Below, in pieces: positions 15,764 to 23,120 of a DNA stretch of 49,655 nt (positions are counted from its first letter, which is position 1; each line of letters opens with the position of its first letter). A program made the translations under genes and the position numbers. Under the pieces are notes generated by a model. The model made no database searches, was not told where the DNA came from, and saw only the letters and a program-made list of their open reading frames with translations. This DNA comes from Prevotella sp. UBA4330 (GTDB lineage: Bacteria > Bacteroidota > Bacteroidia > Bacteroidales > Bacteroidaceae), in assembly GCA_002394385.1 (NCBI GenBank), contig DGTS01000027.1:1-49655 (forward strand). The letters are read 5' to 3'.

Positions 15764-16228
15764 AGGACACAGGATTTGGACATCAAAGATGTGTCTTCTG
15801 AAAGACGCAATCCTATACTGGCAAACGTGATGGCTCAACTTGACTATATGGAGAAACGAGGTAGCGGACTCACACGCATCTGTAATGAGACCAAAGCCTT
15901 GGAAGGTTATAAGGACGAACTGAAGCCAGTGTTCAAATCTACTCCGACTCAATTTCAAACCATCATTTATGCCACTGCCGACACACAGAATGTCGGAGAT
16001 AATGTCGGAGACGTGTCGGAGACAAAACTCACTGAGCGTCAACAGAAAATCCTCAATCTCATCAAAGAATCTCCGACAATCACCGGCAAACAAATGTCGG
16101 AGACTTTGTCGGTGAGCCAACGCACCATCGAACGTGATCTTTCCGCTTTGCAGAAGCTTGGTGTTCTGAAGCGTGAAGGCAAGGATAATAATGGGGTATG
16201 GATTGTCGAGACTATGTTATTCATATAA
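15764..16228 (+). pseudogene. 3' remnant of an AlbA_2/HATPase_c_4-type regulator
   Basis: Only the C-terminal part survives. The reading frame opens after a TAA at 15761-15763 and has no good start (an in-frame TTG lies at 15776). It begins in the HATPase_c_4 signature RRNPILANVMAQLDYMEKRG and GSGLTRI, normally preceded by about 350 residues including an AlbA_2 (Schlafen-like) DNA-binding domain. A linker with NVGDNVGDVSE leads into a C-terminal winged helix (LTERQQKILNLIKESPTITG, then SVSQRTIERDLSALQKLGVL). The break lies 11 bp after the PfkB stop codon, marking a recombination junction. A residual DNA-binding protein made from an alternative start cannot be excluded. Confidence 0.75.
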
Positions 16229-16230
16229 CT

Positions 16231-17220
16231 TTAACGTGAGTTCGACGAATTCAGAATAGTGTGAGTTGTGTGTCTATGACTCTTTCGCAAGCGATGCTTG
16301 GTTTCTTTGGAAAGAAACAATATGCGGCTAAAGCTCCAAGCATATTGACAATGAAATTGTCAAACGACCTGTGACGTGAATGCTCCACCTGCGCGATATT
16401 CTTCAGCTCGTCGTTGATAGTCTCAATGATGGCTCCCTTCATGTTGCTCTTGAGCTTCGTTATGAGCTGGATGCCGTCAACGAAGAGGCGCTGGAACAAT
16501 TCCTTGCCAATGTATCCTTTATCCCCGACGAGTTTTCCGTAGAGGAATTCCACAAAAGGCTTGTAGTCAAGCGGCTTGCGGTCATCTACATCTCCAGGCG
16601 TGATCATGAAGTTGAGCAATTCCCCCTTCTCATTACAGATCAGATGCAGCTTGAACCCGAAGAACCAGCCCATGGAACACTTGCCCCTTTGGGCGATTCC
16701 CTTGAAGACCCTGTGTATGTGGATCCTCTGGTTCTTGCATACCCTCAGCGGCGTGCTGTCAACGAAACTGATACCCGTGCACTTGCCAAGCAGCACCTTC
16801 TTGATAAACAACGTCAACGGAATCGCCACGTCGTGCTCCAACTCGACAAAACGATTGTATGAGGCAACGTGCGGGAACAGATGGCGCATGTGTTTACAGA
16901 CGGCTTCCAGATAGAAGTGCTTCAGGCAGCGGTAGCCGGAGTCGTGGAAAAGTATCAGGATGAGCATCACTTCCGACTTGGACAGTGTAGAATCACGGTG
17001 ATAAGCGCGCTTTTTAGCCTCCTTTATGGTATATTTTGACATCATGGCGTCAAAAAACTTGCAGAAATCATCTGCAATACAAAATAATTCCGTAACTTTG
17101 TCCTCGGTGATCATAGCGATTATTGTTTGTAAAACTTTGTATTTTGACACTATAAAGTTACAACAATTTTCGCTAATCACCAAATTTTCAGACAGTTATA
17201 TTTCGTCGAACTCACGTTAA
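16231..17220 (-). mobile_element. Insertion sequence of the IS982 family, complete
   Basis: A ~990-bp element bounded by perfect 19-bp inverted repeats, TTAACGTGAGTTCGACGAA (16231-16249) and its complement (17202-17220), enclosing one transposase gene. The length is typical of IS982. I see no convincing target-site duplication in the flanking bases, so it may have taken part in a rearrangement. It lies 3 bp after the stop of the truncated regulator and closes the right side of the accessory island. Confidence 0.88.
16251..17114 (-). CDS. IS982-family transposase
   Basis: A 287-residue DDE transposase. It starts MITEDKVTELFCIADDFCKF, the usual beginning of Bacteroidota IS982 transposases; an upstream ATG at 17183 is open but less typical. 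Acidic motifs are placed as expected: GISFVDSTPLRVC (first Asp), LVGDKGYIG (second) and a C-terminal acidic residue in IIETINDELKNIAQ. The catalytic frame appears intact and lies wholly inside the inverted repeats, so the element may still be active. Confidence 0.9.
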   Translation of the reverse strand: MITEDKVTELFCIADDFCKFFDAMMSKYTIKEAKKRAYHRDSTLSKSEVMLILILFHDSGYRCLKHFYLEAVCKHMRHLFPHVASYNRFVELEHDVAIPLTLFIKKVLLGKCTGISFVDSTPLRVCKNQRIHIHRVFKGIAQRGKCSMGWFFGFKLHLICNEKGELLNFMITPGDVDDRKPLDYKPFVEFLYGKLVGDKGYIGKELFQRLFVDGIQLITKLKSNMKGAIIETINDELKNIAQVEHSRHRSFDNFIVNMLGALAAYCFFPKKPSIACERVIDTQLTLF

Positions 17221-17240
17221 TTTATTTAATTTTTAAACCC

Positions 17241-17263
17241 GTCCATTTTTAGTGGACACTAGT
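17241..17263 (+). repeat. Palindromic motif GTCCA..TGGAC, possible relic of a mobile-element end
   Basis: GTCCA (17241-17245) and TGGAC (17253-17257) form an inverted repeat, followed at once by the palindrome CACTAGTG (17256-17263). A closely similar string (TTTTTAAGTGGAC against TTTTTAGTGGAC) occurs at the left edge of the island near 7173-7185. It may be an old insertion-sequence end or a regulatory site upstream of the tautomerase gene. Confidence 0.35.
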
Positions 17264-17280
17264 GAAAATTTCAATGAATT

Positions 17281-17511
17281 ATGCCACACATTAATGTAAA
17301 ATGCTATCCCAAGCATCTCACGGAGAAACAAATGAGCGATTTCGTAAGCGAACTCACTCAAGTAATAGAGAAACATCTCAGTGCCACCGACGAGTCAATA
17401 TCCATCAGTTACGAGGAGATTCCGGCAGAACAATGGAAAGACCTGGTGTTCGACAAGGAGATAAGACCAAACATGGGAACGCTTGCCAAAAAGCCAGGGT
17501 ACGATATGTAA
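17281..17511 (+). CDS. pptA: PptA-like 4-oxalocrotonate tautomerase family protein
   Basis: A 76-residue tautomerase. After Met removal Pro-1 would be the catalytic base (MPHINVKCYPK). The whole pattern, including SISYEEIPAEQW and the ending LAKKPGYDM, resembles E. coli PptA (YdcE) rather than the shorter hexameric 4-OT enzymes. These enzymes interconvert keto and enol forms; the physiological substrate is unknown. It is the first ordinary gene to the right of the IS982 element. Its stop codon lies in the first copy of a 22-bp triple repeat. Confidence 0.85.
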   Translation: MPHINVKCYPKHLTEKQMSDFVSELTQVIEKHLSATDESISISYEEIPAEQWKDLVFDKEIRPNMGTLAKKPGYDM

Positions 17512-17574
17512 TATAGCCTATTTTACTGAGTAATATAGTCTATTTTACTCACCAATATAGCCTTTTTTACTTTT
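17509..17574. repeat. Three tandem copies of a 22-bp A/T-rich repeat
   Basis: Units begin at 17509, 17531 and 17553, each built on AATATAG-CTATTTTACT with few changes, at an exact 22-bp period. The first unit contains the stop codon of pptA. Function is unknown; binding-site array and slippage product are both possible. Confidence 0.8.
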
Positions 17575-17645
17575 CAGAAAGCATTCCATCGTTGTGTGAG
17601 AAGGCAGAACTCGTGGAGAGAAAAGTCACTTTTTCCCAAAATGTG

Positions 17646-17676
17646 TTTGTCGTCTTACTATTGTTATGTATCTTTG
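17646..17676 (+). promoter_or_regulatory. Consensus Bacteroidota promoter
   Basis: TTTG (17646-17649), exactly 19 bp, then TATCTTTG (17669-17676). It drives the small secreted protein at 17741 and excludes the in-frame ATG at 17666, which lies inside the promoter. Confidence 0.85.
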
Positions 17677-17740
17677 CCGAAGAATAATCACAACACAGTG
17701 TATTAGCAAAGTAATTACTAATATTAAAAACTCAGTAATC

Positions 17741-18226
17741 ATGAAAAAGAAACTTATGGTATTGGCAACACTCTTGATGATGGTTGTAACAATGAATGCA
17801 CAGAGTATTATAGGTATATGGCAGGCGGACCTCCCTTCGAGCGAGTTCGAGTTCTTTATGGAGTTTGACGAGAGCTCTCAAGTATCGTTCGTCATAGCAG
17901 GCGACATCAAGGAAGAAGACATGTCTGCCAATGTGTATGTAGGAGTGCACGGCATTTATAAACTTGATGGTAGCACCATCACTTTCGACGTTAACAAGAA
18001 AGAGCCGGAAATTGAAATCGAAAACCTTAAGCTTTCAGGCGAACTTGAAGGAAAAGAGGAAATGGTTAAGGGACTGCTCAAGAGTGCAATGGACGGAGAA
18101 AAGGAAGAACTCTTCGCCGACTTTGACTTCGACAAGGCAACAATCAAGACGCTCACTGCCGACACTATGGAACTGGTTGTCGAAGGCGAGGAACAACCTT
18201 TCGTGTTCAACAGAGTACAGGAGTAA
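17741..18226 (+). CDS. Small secreted protein, lipocalin-like (function unknown)
   Basis: A 161-residue protein with signal peptide MKKKLMVLATLLMMVVTMNA, cleaved after ...NAQS. The mature part begins SIIGIWQADLPSSEF, resembling the GxW opening of small calycin or lipocalin-like domains. It alternates predicted strands (FEFFMEFDESSQVSFVIAG, SANVYVGVHGIYKLDGSTIT) with an acidic Glu/Lys-rich segment, and closes TMELVVEGEEQPFVFNRVQ. The start is set by the promoter at 17646-17676. It stands alone with its own terminator. A periplasmic or surface location is likely; no enzymatic motif is seen. Confidence 0.75.
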   Translation: MKKKLMVLATLLMMVVTMNAQSIIGIWQADLPSSEFEFFMEFDESSQVSFVIAGDIKEEDMSANVYVGVHGIYKLDGSTITFDVNKKEPEIEIENLKLSGELEGKEEMVKGLLKSAMDGEKEELFADFDFDKATIKTLTADTMELVVEGEEQPFVFNRVQE

Positions 18227-18258
18227 GAGCCCTCTCTACATCCATATCACGAATCAAT

Positions 18259-18300
18259 AATGACCAAATGCCTCGACCCTGGCATTTGGTCATTTTCTTT
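18259..18300 (+). terminator. Strong Rho-independent terminator
   Basis: A 14-bp perfect stem AATGACCAAATGCC / GGCATTTGGTCATT (18259-18272, 18281-18294) with an 8-base loop and a T-rich tail follows the secreted-protein gene by about 30 bp. Confidence 0.9.
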
Positions 18301-18373
18301 ACTGTTCTCAAAAGGGGAGGTGAGATGAACCAGAAAAAATCCAAAAAAGATAGCAGAATTAAAAAAAAGTTAT

Positions 18374-18381
18374 TACCTTTG
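18374..18381 (+). promoter_or_regulatory. -7 element of the LRR protein promoter
   Basis: TACCTTTG fits the -7 consensus and lies 43 bp upstream of the ATG at 18425. The -33 element is not recognisable. Confidence 0.55.
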
Positions 18382-18424
18382 CACGTGTAACTAATAAATA
18401 GTATCAACAGTAATTTATCTTATC

Positions 18425-19642
18425 ATGAAATCAAGTAATTGTTTCCCGTATCTGTTCCTTTCCCTGCTCCTTTCTCTTCTCGGAGCAAATGCTTATGCTC
18501 ATGACATCGCGGTAGAAAATGCTGACGGCGTTACCATCTACTATAATTACATAAATGATGGTGCCGAACTTGGAGTGACAAATAAAGATGATGACAAAAC
18601 TGAAATTGGAATAGGAGTTCTCACTCCATCTTATTCTGGAACGGTGAACATCCCTGAGACCGTGACATATATGGACAAAACTATTAGAGTGACGTCAATA
18701 GGGGAATCGGCATTCTCAGGCTGTTCCATTACCTCAGTGACAATTCCCAATAGTGTGACATCTATCGGAAATTTCGCCTTCTCTCACTGCACAAATTTGA
18801 CTTCATTGTCAATTCCCGACGGCGTGACATCAATAGGTGACGGTTCCTTTTCATATTGCATGGGCTTGACCTCATTGTCAATCCCCAACAGTGTGACATC
18901 CATCGGAGTGGGTGCTTTTTATCTCTGTACAAGTCTTACTTCTATAATTGTCGATTCTGACAACACATGTTATGACTCTCGCGACAACTGCAACGCTCTA
19001 ATAGAAACAGCAACAAACACCCTGTTAACAGGATGTCAGAAAACAACCATCCCCAACACAGTGACTTCGATAGGCGATCGGGCATTCCTTGGCTGCAAAG
19101 GCCTTGGCTCGCTGACAATCCCTAACAGTGTGACATCCATCGGGGAAAATGCATTCGTTAGTTGCTTAGAACTAACCTCCGTGACAATCCCTAACAGCAT
19201 GACATCTATTGGCGATAATGCGTTTTATCAATGTGAAGTTCTTACCTCAGTAATCTCTCAGATGGAGTATCCATGTGCAATCAATTATTCATGTTTTGAA
19301 TATGGAGCGTTCGAAAATGCCACACTATATGTTCCTCAAGGAACAATCAGTAAATATAATAGTACCGACTATTGGTATTACTTCGATAACATCGTGGAGG
19401 GAGAGCCAACGGGCATTGAAAAGGCCTCGCTGAGTCAGATGAAGATTGAGGCTGGTGACGGATTTATCAATGTGTCCGGTATCGCGGACGGTCAGCAGAT
19501 AGCAATCTACCAGACTGACGGCAGGCAGGTGGCAACAGCCAGTGCCCATAACGGCACTGCATCGGTGGCGACAGGCATTAATAAAGGCTCAACAGCAATC
19601 GTCAAGATAGGCAGTAGGGCAGTGAAAGTAGTGATGCAATAG
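18425..19642 (+). CDS. BspA-type leucine-rich-repeat surface protein with C-terminal sorting-like domain
   Basis: A 405-residue exported protein. It has signal peptide FPYLFLSLLLSLLGANAYA, a leader domain (~25-90), then about seven LRR_5/BspA repeats of the form TSIG..AF..C..LTSVTIPNSV between residues ~90 and 285. One inter-repeat insertion holds DSRDNCNALIETATNTLL. The last ~75 residues (from GIEKASLSQMKIEAG) form a small beta domain ending in DGRQVA and IVKIGSRAVKVVMQ, similar to Bacteroidota C-terminal domains recognised by the type IX secretion system; porQ at 34.6 kb is consistent with such a system. BspA-like proteins usually mediate adhesion. The ligand is unknown. Confidence 0.88.
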   Translation: MKSSNCFPYLFLSLLLSLLGANAYAHDIAVENADGVTIYYNYINDGAELGVTNKDDDKTEIGIGVLTPSYSGTVNIPETVTYMDKTIRVTSIGESAFSGCSITSVTIPNSVTSIGNFAFSHCTNLTSLSIPDGVTSIGDGSFSYCMGLTSLSIPNSVTSIGVGAFYLCTSLTSIIVDSDNTCYDSRDNCNALIETATNTLLTGCQKTTIPNTVTSIGDRAFLGCKGLGSLTIPNSVTSIGENAFVSCLELTSVTIPNSMTSIGDNAFYQCEVLTSVISQMEYPCAINYSCFEYGAFENATLYVPQGTISKYNSTDYWYYFDNIVEGEPTGIEKASLSQMKIEAGDGFINVSGIADGQQIAIYQTDGRQVATASAHNGTASVATGINKGSTAIVKIGSRAVKVVMQ

Positions 19643-19720
19643 TATTTCTATGTCTCAAAGATAATCACTTGAGTGATAGGTCAAAGAGTCGGTTGTTCCT
19701 CTGATTTTGCAGATTAAAAT

Positions 19721-19760
19721 AAAAAAGGTAGAAGGGAGTTATTTCCTTTCTACCTTTTTC
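19721..19760. terminator. Bidirectional terminator between convergent genes
   Basis: An inverted repeat AAAAAGGTAGAA ... TTCTACCTTTTT with A and T tracts on either side lies between the LRR gene (plus) and the convergent secreted-protein gene (minus), so it can serve both. Confidence 0.75.
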
Positions 19761-19768
19761 AATGTTTA

Positions 19769-20851
19769 TTATTTCTTTCCCGTTAGCTTGGTCAGTGCCC
19801 TGATGGCCATTTCTTGTTCTGGGGCGAGGGCGGGAATGTTGTGCTGGCGCTCGTAGGCCTGCAGTTCGTCGAGTGTCATGTTGCCACTGAGTCCCTTGTT
19901 CAGTTCCTTGGAGCGAGACTTGAACTCTGCCTCGTCCATGTAACTATGCTCTGCGGCATAGAGGTAGATGATAGTTATTTCCCTGCCCTTAGAGGAGTCG
20001 TGCTCCCAGTGGTTCATCTCCATCACGATGTTAAAGGGCTGTGGCTCGCCGTCGTCATCCAGCCTGTACACCTCCGTGTACTGGTAGTCATAGTTTTTCT
20101 CCTCCTTGACTTTCGCCCGCTTCTCACCATTCACCTTTCCGGCATAAATCTGCATCTTGCCGCCGTCGAGGGTAGCGCGGTAGAGTCCGTCGGAATGCTG
20201 GAAATGTCCTACCACGCCCTCGGGGTTGCTGACCGTCCAGCGGTTGCCGTCCTGCGCCATACTCAGTTTGTAATAGTCACAGAAACCTTTGCTTTTGCGC
20301 ACAAGCGTCTCTATGGGCATGGCTGCCCTTTTTGCACCTTCTTCTGCTTTCAACTTGAGACCAGAGACATTCCACCCCACGGCTTTATTGGCAGCACCGC
20401 CGTAGGACCACACATTACGGGTCTTGCCTTTATAATGCTCCCGAATCTCGTATGCCACGGGTATGATGCCTGCGGCGTAAGTGCGCAGAGAGTCACCGAT
20501 ATAACTGAATCCGCGGAAATAATACTCAATGAAAACGTAGGGCTTGGGCTTGACAACCACCTCGTCGAGACCATAATCCACACTTTCCATCGTGACTCGC
20601 CCGTTCTGCAATGATGCGACGTTAACCAGTTGAGGTTTGAAGGCGACGTGGGTCAGTGCTACCTTGGTGGCTCCATTCACATCGGTCAACACACCGTTTA
20701 GGTCGGTGGTGCCGATAAAGGTGCCGCTCTCGGTCAACACGCTTACCAGAGGAATACCATTGCCATCATCGTCAACGACTTGTATTTTCTGCGCTTGTGC
20801 ACTGATTACTGTCATTATGGTGACAGCAACCATCATAAGTAATTTTTTCAT
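19769..20851 (-). CDS. Secreted protein with carboxypeptidase-regulatory-like domain
   Basis: A 360-residue exported protein. The signal peptide is MKKLLMMVAVTIMTVISAQA. A CarboxypepD_reg-like beta-sandwich follows (~22-95: VVDDDGNGIPLVSVLTESG, FIGTTDLNGVLT), leading to DEVVVKP, the short motif that often ends such domains. The remaining ~260 residues contain YYFRGFSYIGDSLRTYAAG and a Lys-rich variable central part, ending in a hydrophilic tail. No catalytic motif is seen and the C-terminal family is not recognised. Similar proteins are common in the Bacteroidota envelope. It is transcribed alone, with tRNA-Leu upstream on the same strand. Confidence 0.75.
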   Translation of the reverse strand: MKKLLMMVAVTIMTVISAQAQKIQVVDDDGNGIPLVSVLTESGTFIGTTDLNGVLTDVNGATKVALTHVAFKPQLVNVASLQNGRVTMESVDYGLDEVVVKPKPYVFIEYYFRGFSYIGDSLRTYAAGIIPVAYEIREHYKGKTRNVWSYGGAANKAVGWNVSGLKLKAEEGAKRAAMPIETLVRKSKGFCDYYKLSMAQDGNRWTVSNPEGVVGHFQHSDGLYRATLDGGKMQIYAGKVNGEKRAKVKEEKNYDYQYTEVYRLDDDGEPQPFNIVMEMNHWEHDSSKGREITIIYLYAAEHSYMDEAEFKSRSKELNKGLSGNMTLDELQAYERQHNIPALAPEQEMAIRALTKLTGKK

Positions 20852-20978
20852 AATTGTTTCTTTTATTGAGTGTAATAATAATGTCTTTTTGTGTTATTAT
20901 CATTCTCTTTGCAGAGACGCCTTGTTGTGGAAAGGAAAAAAAGCAAGTCGCATTGCCGCCACTTGCCATTTTCCCATG

Positions 20979-21060
20979 TGCGCCTGATAGGACTCGAACC
21001 TACACGACAGGAGTCACTAGATCCTAAGTCTAGCGCGTCTACCAATTCCGCCACAAGCGC
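20979..21060 (-). tRNA. tRNA-Leu (anticodon TAG)
   Basis: The minus strand folds as a class II tRNA: acceptor GCGCTTG/CAGGCGC with discriminator A, D-arm region GGCGGAATTGGTAGACGC, anticodon stem CTAGA/TCTAG around the loop CTTAGGA (anticodon TAG), long variable arm, and T-arm with GGTTCGAGTCC. The 3' CCA is not encoded. Length 82 nt. Confidence 0.97.
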
Positions 21061-21092
21061 AGACGTCATATTCTGTCATTAGAAATGTGGTG

Positions 21093-21124
21093 CAAAGGTA
21101 GTGTGTTTTTGGATAAATACCAAA
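21093..21124 (-). promoter_or_regulatory. Promoter of tRNA-Leu
   Basis: On the minus strand TTTG (21121-21124), 20 bp, TACCTTTG (21093-21100) lies about 33 bp upstream of the tRNA 5' end. Confidence 0.75.
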
Positions 21125-21140
21125 TAATGCGCCTGTTTTT

Positions 21141-22274
21141 TTATTTTATGAACTTCACCTTCGATGCATCGCGGGGCTTTGCGGCGGGCTGTTCGTCGGG
21201 ATAGCCCACAGCGAGGATGTAAAGCAGTTCGTAACCCTCGCTGAATCCCAGTTGCTCGATGTATGGCTTCGCCTCTTCCGAGGAGTTGAGAAATCTTACC
21301 GGTCCTCCGAGGCAGCATGTGCCGAGTCCCAGAGCCTGTGCTGTGAGCATCATGTTCTCGCCCAGCAGTCCAGCGTCAAGTTGTCCGCTGCCCTTGGGTG
21401 TTGCCACGCAGATGATGTTCGGAGCGTTTCGGAACATGTTGCGGAAGTTCTTGTCGCGGCTCACTGCATCGGGATTGGCTTTCTTGTAGATGTCTGTGAG
21501 AGCCTGAATGAGGCTGTAGTCCTCCACCACGCGAATTTCCCAGGGCTGTTTGTTGCTGCCGCTTGGTGCATTGATTCCGCATGTTGCTATCTGCTCCAGT
21601 TTGGCATGTTCCACTGGTTGGTCGATATATTTGCGTATGCTTCTGCGTTCCATGATGTTCTTTACCACAGGATTGTCTGCAAAGACATTATCTTTTATCC
21701 ATGCGCCTACCACCTCTCCGATGTACTCGGTGTGTACTCCAGCAGGGAAGTTTGCATACATGCGCTTCGGGGCATCACTCTTGAAGTTTGCCTTGTCGAA
21801 TGGTGCTGCGTACATTGTCTTACATTCGATGACCATTGTTGCCTCTTTGTAATAAGGTGTTCCGTTGGCTGTGTATGCCGTATGCAGTCCTAATGCTGCC
21901 CCCTTGTCGCCGTCGCGTCCACTGTGGCTGCCCATATAGTCGAGCACATTGCTCATGTCTTCGCCGAAGGACATCACTGTGAAGTACTCCGACTGGTCCA
22001 TGAACTGCTTCGTGTGACGTTTCTCTGCCACATAGACGGTCATTGCCGTGCGTCCCCAGAGAGTTCCTATTCCTCCCCATCCTATGGTCATTGCGTTCTC
22101 TTTAGAATTGTCTCCGGCGCACAGCAGTTGCGCCTTGCGGAACCATTGGAACCCATTAGAAGTGAAATCTTCTTCCACACTGATTTCTGTGAATCCGTTC
22201 TCTTCTTGTGCTTGCATGCCGAGGGGCATGATGAGCAGCATTGCTGCCGCGAGAGTTCTGATAAAACCTTTCAT
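21141..22274 (-). CDS. Exported flavin reductase-like/nitroreductase fusion protein
   Basis: A 377-residue two-domain flavoprotein. It has an apparent signal peptide (MKGFIRTLAAAMLLIMPLGM followed by QAQ), unusual for nitroreductases. Residues ~30-190 resemble a flavin-reductase-like split barrel (GFQWFRKAQLLCAG, AMTIGWGGIGTLWGR, VYVAEKRHTKQFMDQSEYF). Residues ~205-377 are a nitroreductase: IMERRSIRKYIDQPV (FMN-contacting Arg cluster), INAPSGSNKQPWEI, LGENMMLTAQALGLGTCCLG, and LYILAVGYPDE. Both halves should bind FMN. It ends the parC cluster, 28 bp after the ABC ATPase gene. The substrate, and how FMN is loaded outside the cytoplasm, are unknown. Confidence 0.82.
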   Translation of the reverse strand: MKGFIRTLAAAMLLIMPLGMQAQEENGFTEISVEEDFTSNGFQWFRKAQLLCAGDNSKENAMTIGWGGIGTLWGRTAMTVYVAEKRHTKQFMDQSEYFTVMSFGEDMSNVLDYMGSHSGRDGDKGAALGLHTAYTANGTPYYKEATMVIECKTMYAAPFDKANFKSDAPKRMYANFPAGVHTEYIGEVVGAWIKDNVFADNPVVKNIMERRSIRKYIDQPVEHAKLEQIATCGINAPSGSNKQPWEIRVVEDYSLIQALTDIYKKANPDAVSRDKNFRNMFRNAPNIICVATPKGSGQLDAGLLGENMMLTAQALGLGTCCLGGPVRFLNSSEEAKPYIEQLGFSEGYELLYILAVGYPDEQPAAKPRDASKVKFIK

Positions 22275-22302
22275 GAGATAGTAATTTTATAAGATTGTGA
22301 GT

Positions 22303-23076
22303 TTATTTGTCAACGCTTATTGTAAGAGTTTCGGGATGGAAATGAATGCCTTTCCCGTCGATAAATCTTGAGAGAGAGCCCGCCTCAGCAAGTTCCTCCG
22401 GCGTTCCAACCTCAAGTTGTGTGGCGGCAGAGAGCAGCCACAGGCGGTCGGCCAGTTGAAGAGCCAGTTCGAGGTCGTGGGTTGAGAGGAATATTGTTTT
22501 CCCGGTCTCGTGAGCCAGTTGGCGCAGAAGCATCAGCATGTCCACCTTCGAGGGATAGTCGAGAAATGCCGTTGGCTCGTCGAGATAGATTACCGGCGTT
22601 TGCTGTGCCAGAGCCTTTGCTATCATCACTTTTTGTCTCTCGCCGTCGCTAAGCGTTTGTATCATGCGTCCGGCGAGGTGTGTGATGCCAGTCTTTGTTA
22701 TGCTGTCTTCCACTATTTCGCGGTCGTTCTCGTTAAGAGTGCCCCAGAATCCGGTGTAGGGCGAGCGTCCCAAGCCTACGAGTTCGGTGACGGTGATGTT
22801 CTGAACGTCGGGTTTTGTGGTGAGCACCACGCCAATGAGCCGTGACACTTCCTTGTCGGTGAGCGTTTCAAGTCGCTTGCCGTCGATGGTGATGCTGCCT
22901 TCGAGCGGCGGCTGAAAGGCACTAAGGGTGCGCAGCAGGGTGCTTTTGCCGATGCCGTTAGGGCCTATGAGGCATGTCAGTTCGCTCGAGTTGAGCGTGG
23001 CGTTGATGCCTTCTGCCACTATTTTTCGGCTATGTTTGGTTGTATATCCTATAGAGAGGTTCTCGAGTGTAATCAT
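22303..23076 (-). CDS. ABC transporter ATP-binding protein, FecE/BtuD type (orphan)
   Basis: A 257-residue ATPase of the iron-siderophore/cobalamin uptake class. The order is normal: Walker A GPNGIGKSTLL, Q-loop region VVLTTKPDVQN (Thr replaces the usual Gln), signature LSDGERQKVMIAKAL, Walker B PVIYLDEPTAFLD, and H-loop STHDLELAL. The ATG at 23074-23076 is chosen because the open frame continues upstream without ABC-like sequence. Partner permease (BtuC/FecCD) and binding-protein genes are not in the window. It stands between an S41 protease and the nitroreductase fusion in what looks like one operon, so it may pair with a permease elsewhere. Confidence 0.88.
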   Translation of the reverse strand: MITLENLSIGYTTKHSRKIVAEGINATLNSSELTCLIGPNGIGKSTLLRTLSAFQPPLEGSITIDGKRLETLTDKEVSRLIGVVLTTKPDVQNITVTELVGLGRSPYTGFWGTLNENDREIVEDSITKTGITHLAGRMIQTLSDGERQKVMIAKALAQQTPVIYLDEPTAFLDYPSKVDMLMLLRQLAHETGKTIFLSTHDLELALQLADRLWLLSAATQLEVGTPEELAEAGSLSRFIDGKGIHFHPETLTISVDK

Positions 23077-23120
23077 TTTTCTGCTTTGTATGCTGCTAAG
23101 ACATCGCGGCATACGGGACG

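Noticed and set aside
17509..17574. Possible CRISPR array
   Set aside because: Units are contiguous 22-bp copies without spacers, and no cas genes are present.
19814..20614. 266-residue open frame on the plus strand opposite the carboxypeptidase-regulatory-domain gene
   Set aside because: The minus-strand gene has a signal peptide and recognisable domain; the plus frame is a GC-driven shadow rich in Val/His/Leu.
20979..21060. tRNA-Leu as the attachment site of the accessory island
   Set aside because: It lies about 4 kb outside the island, with no duplicated tRNA fragment or integrase visible.
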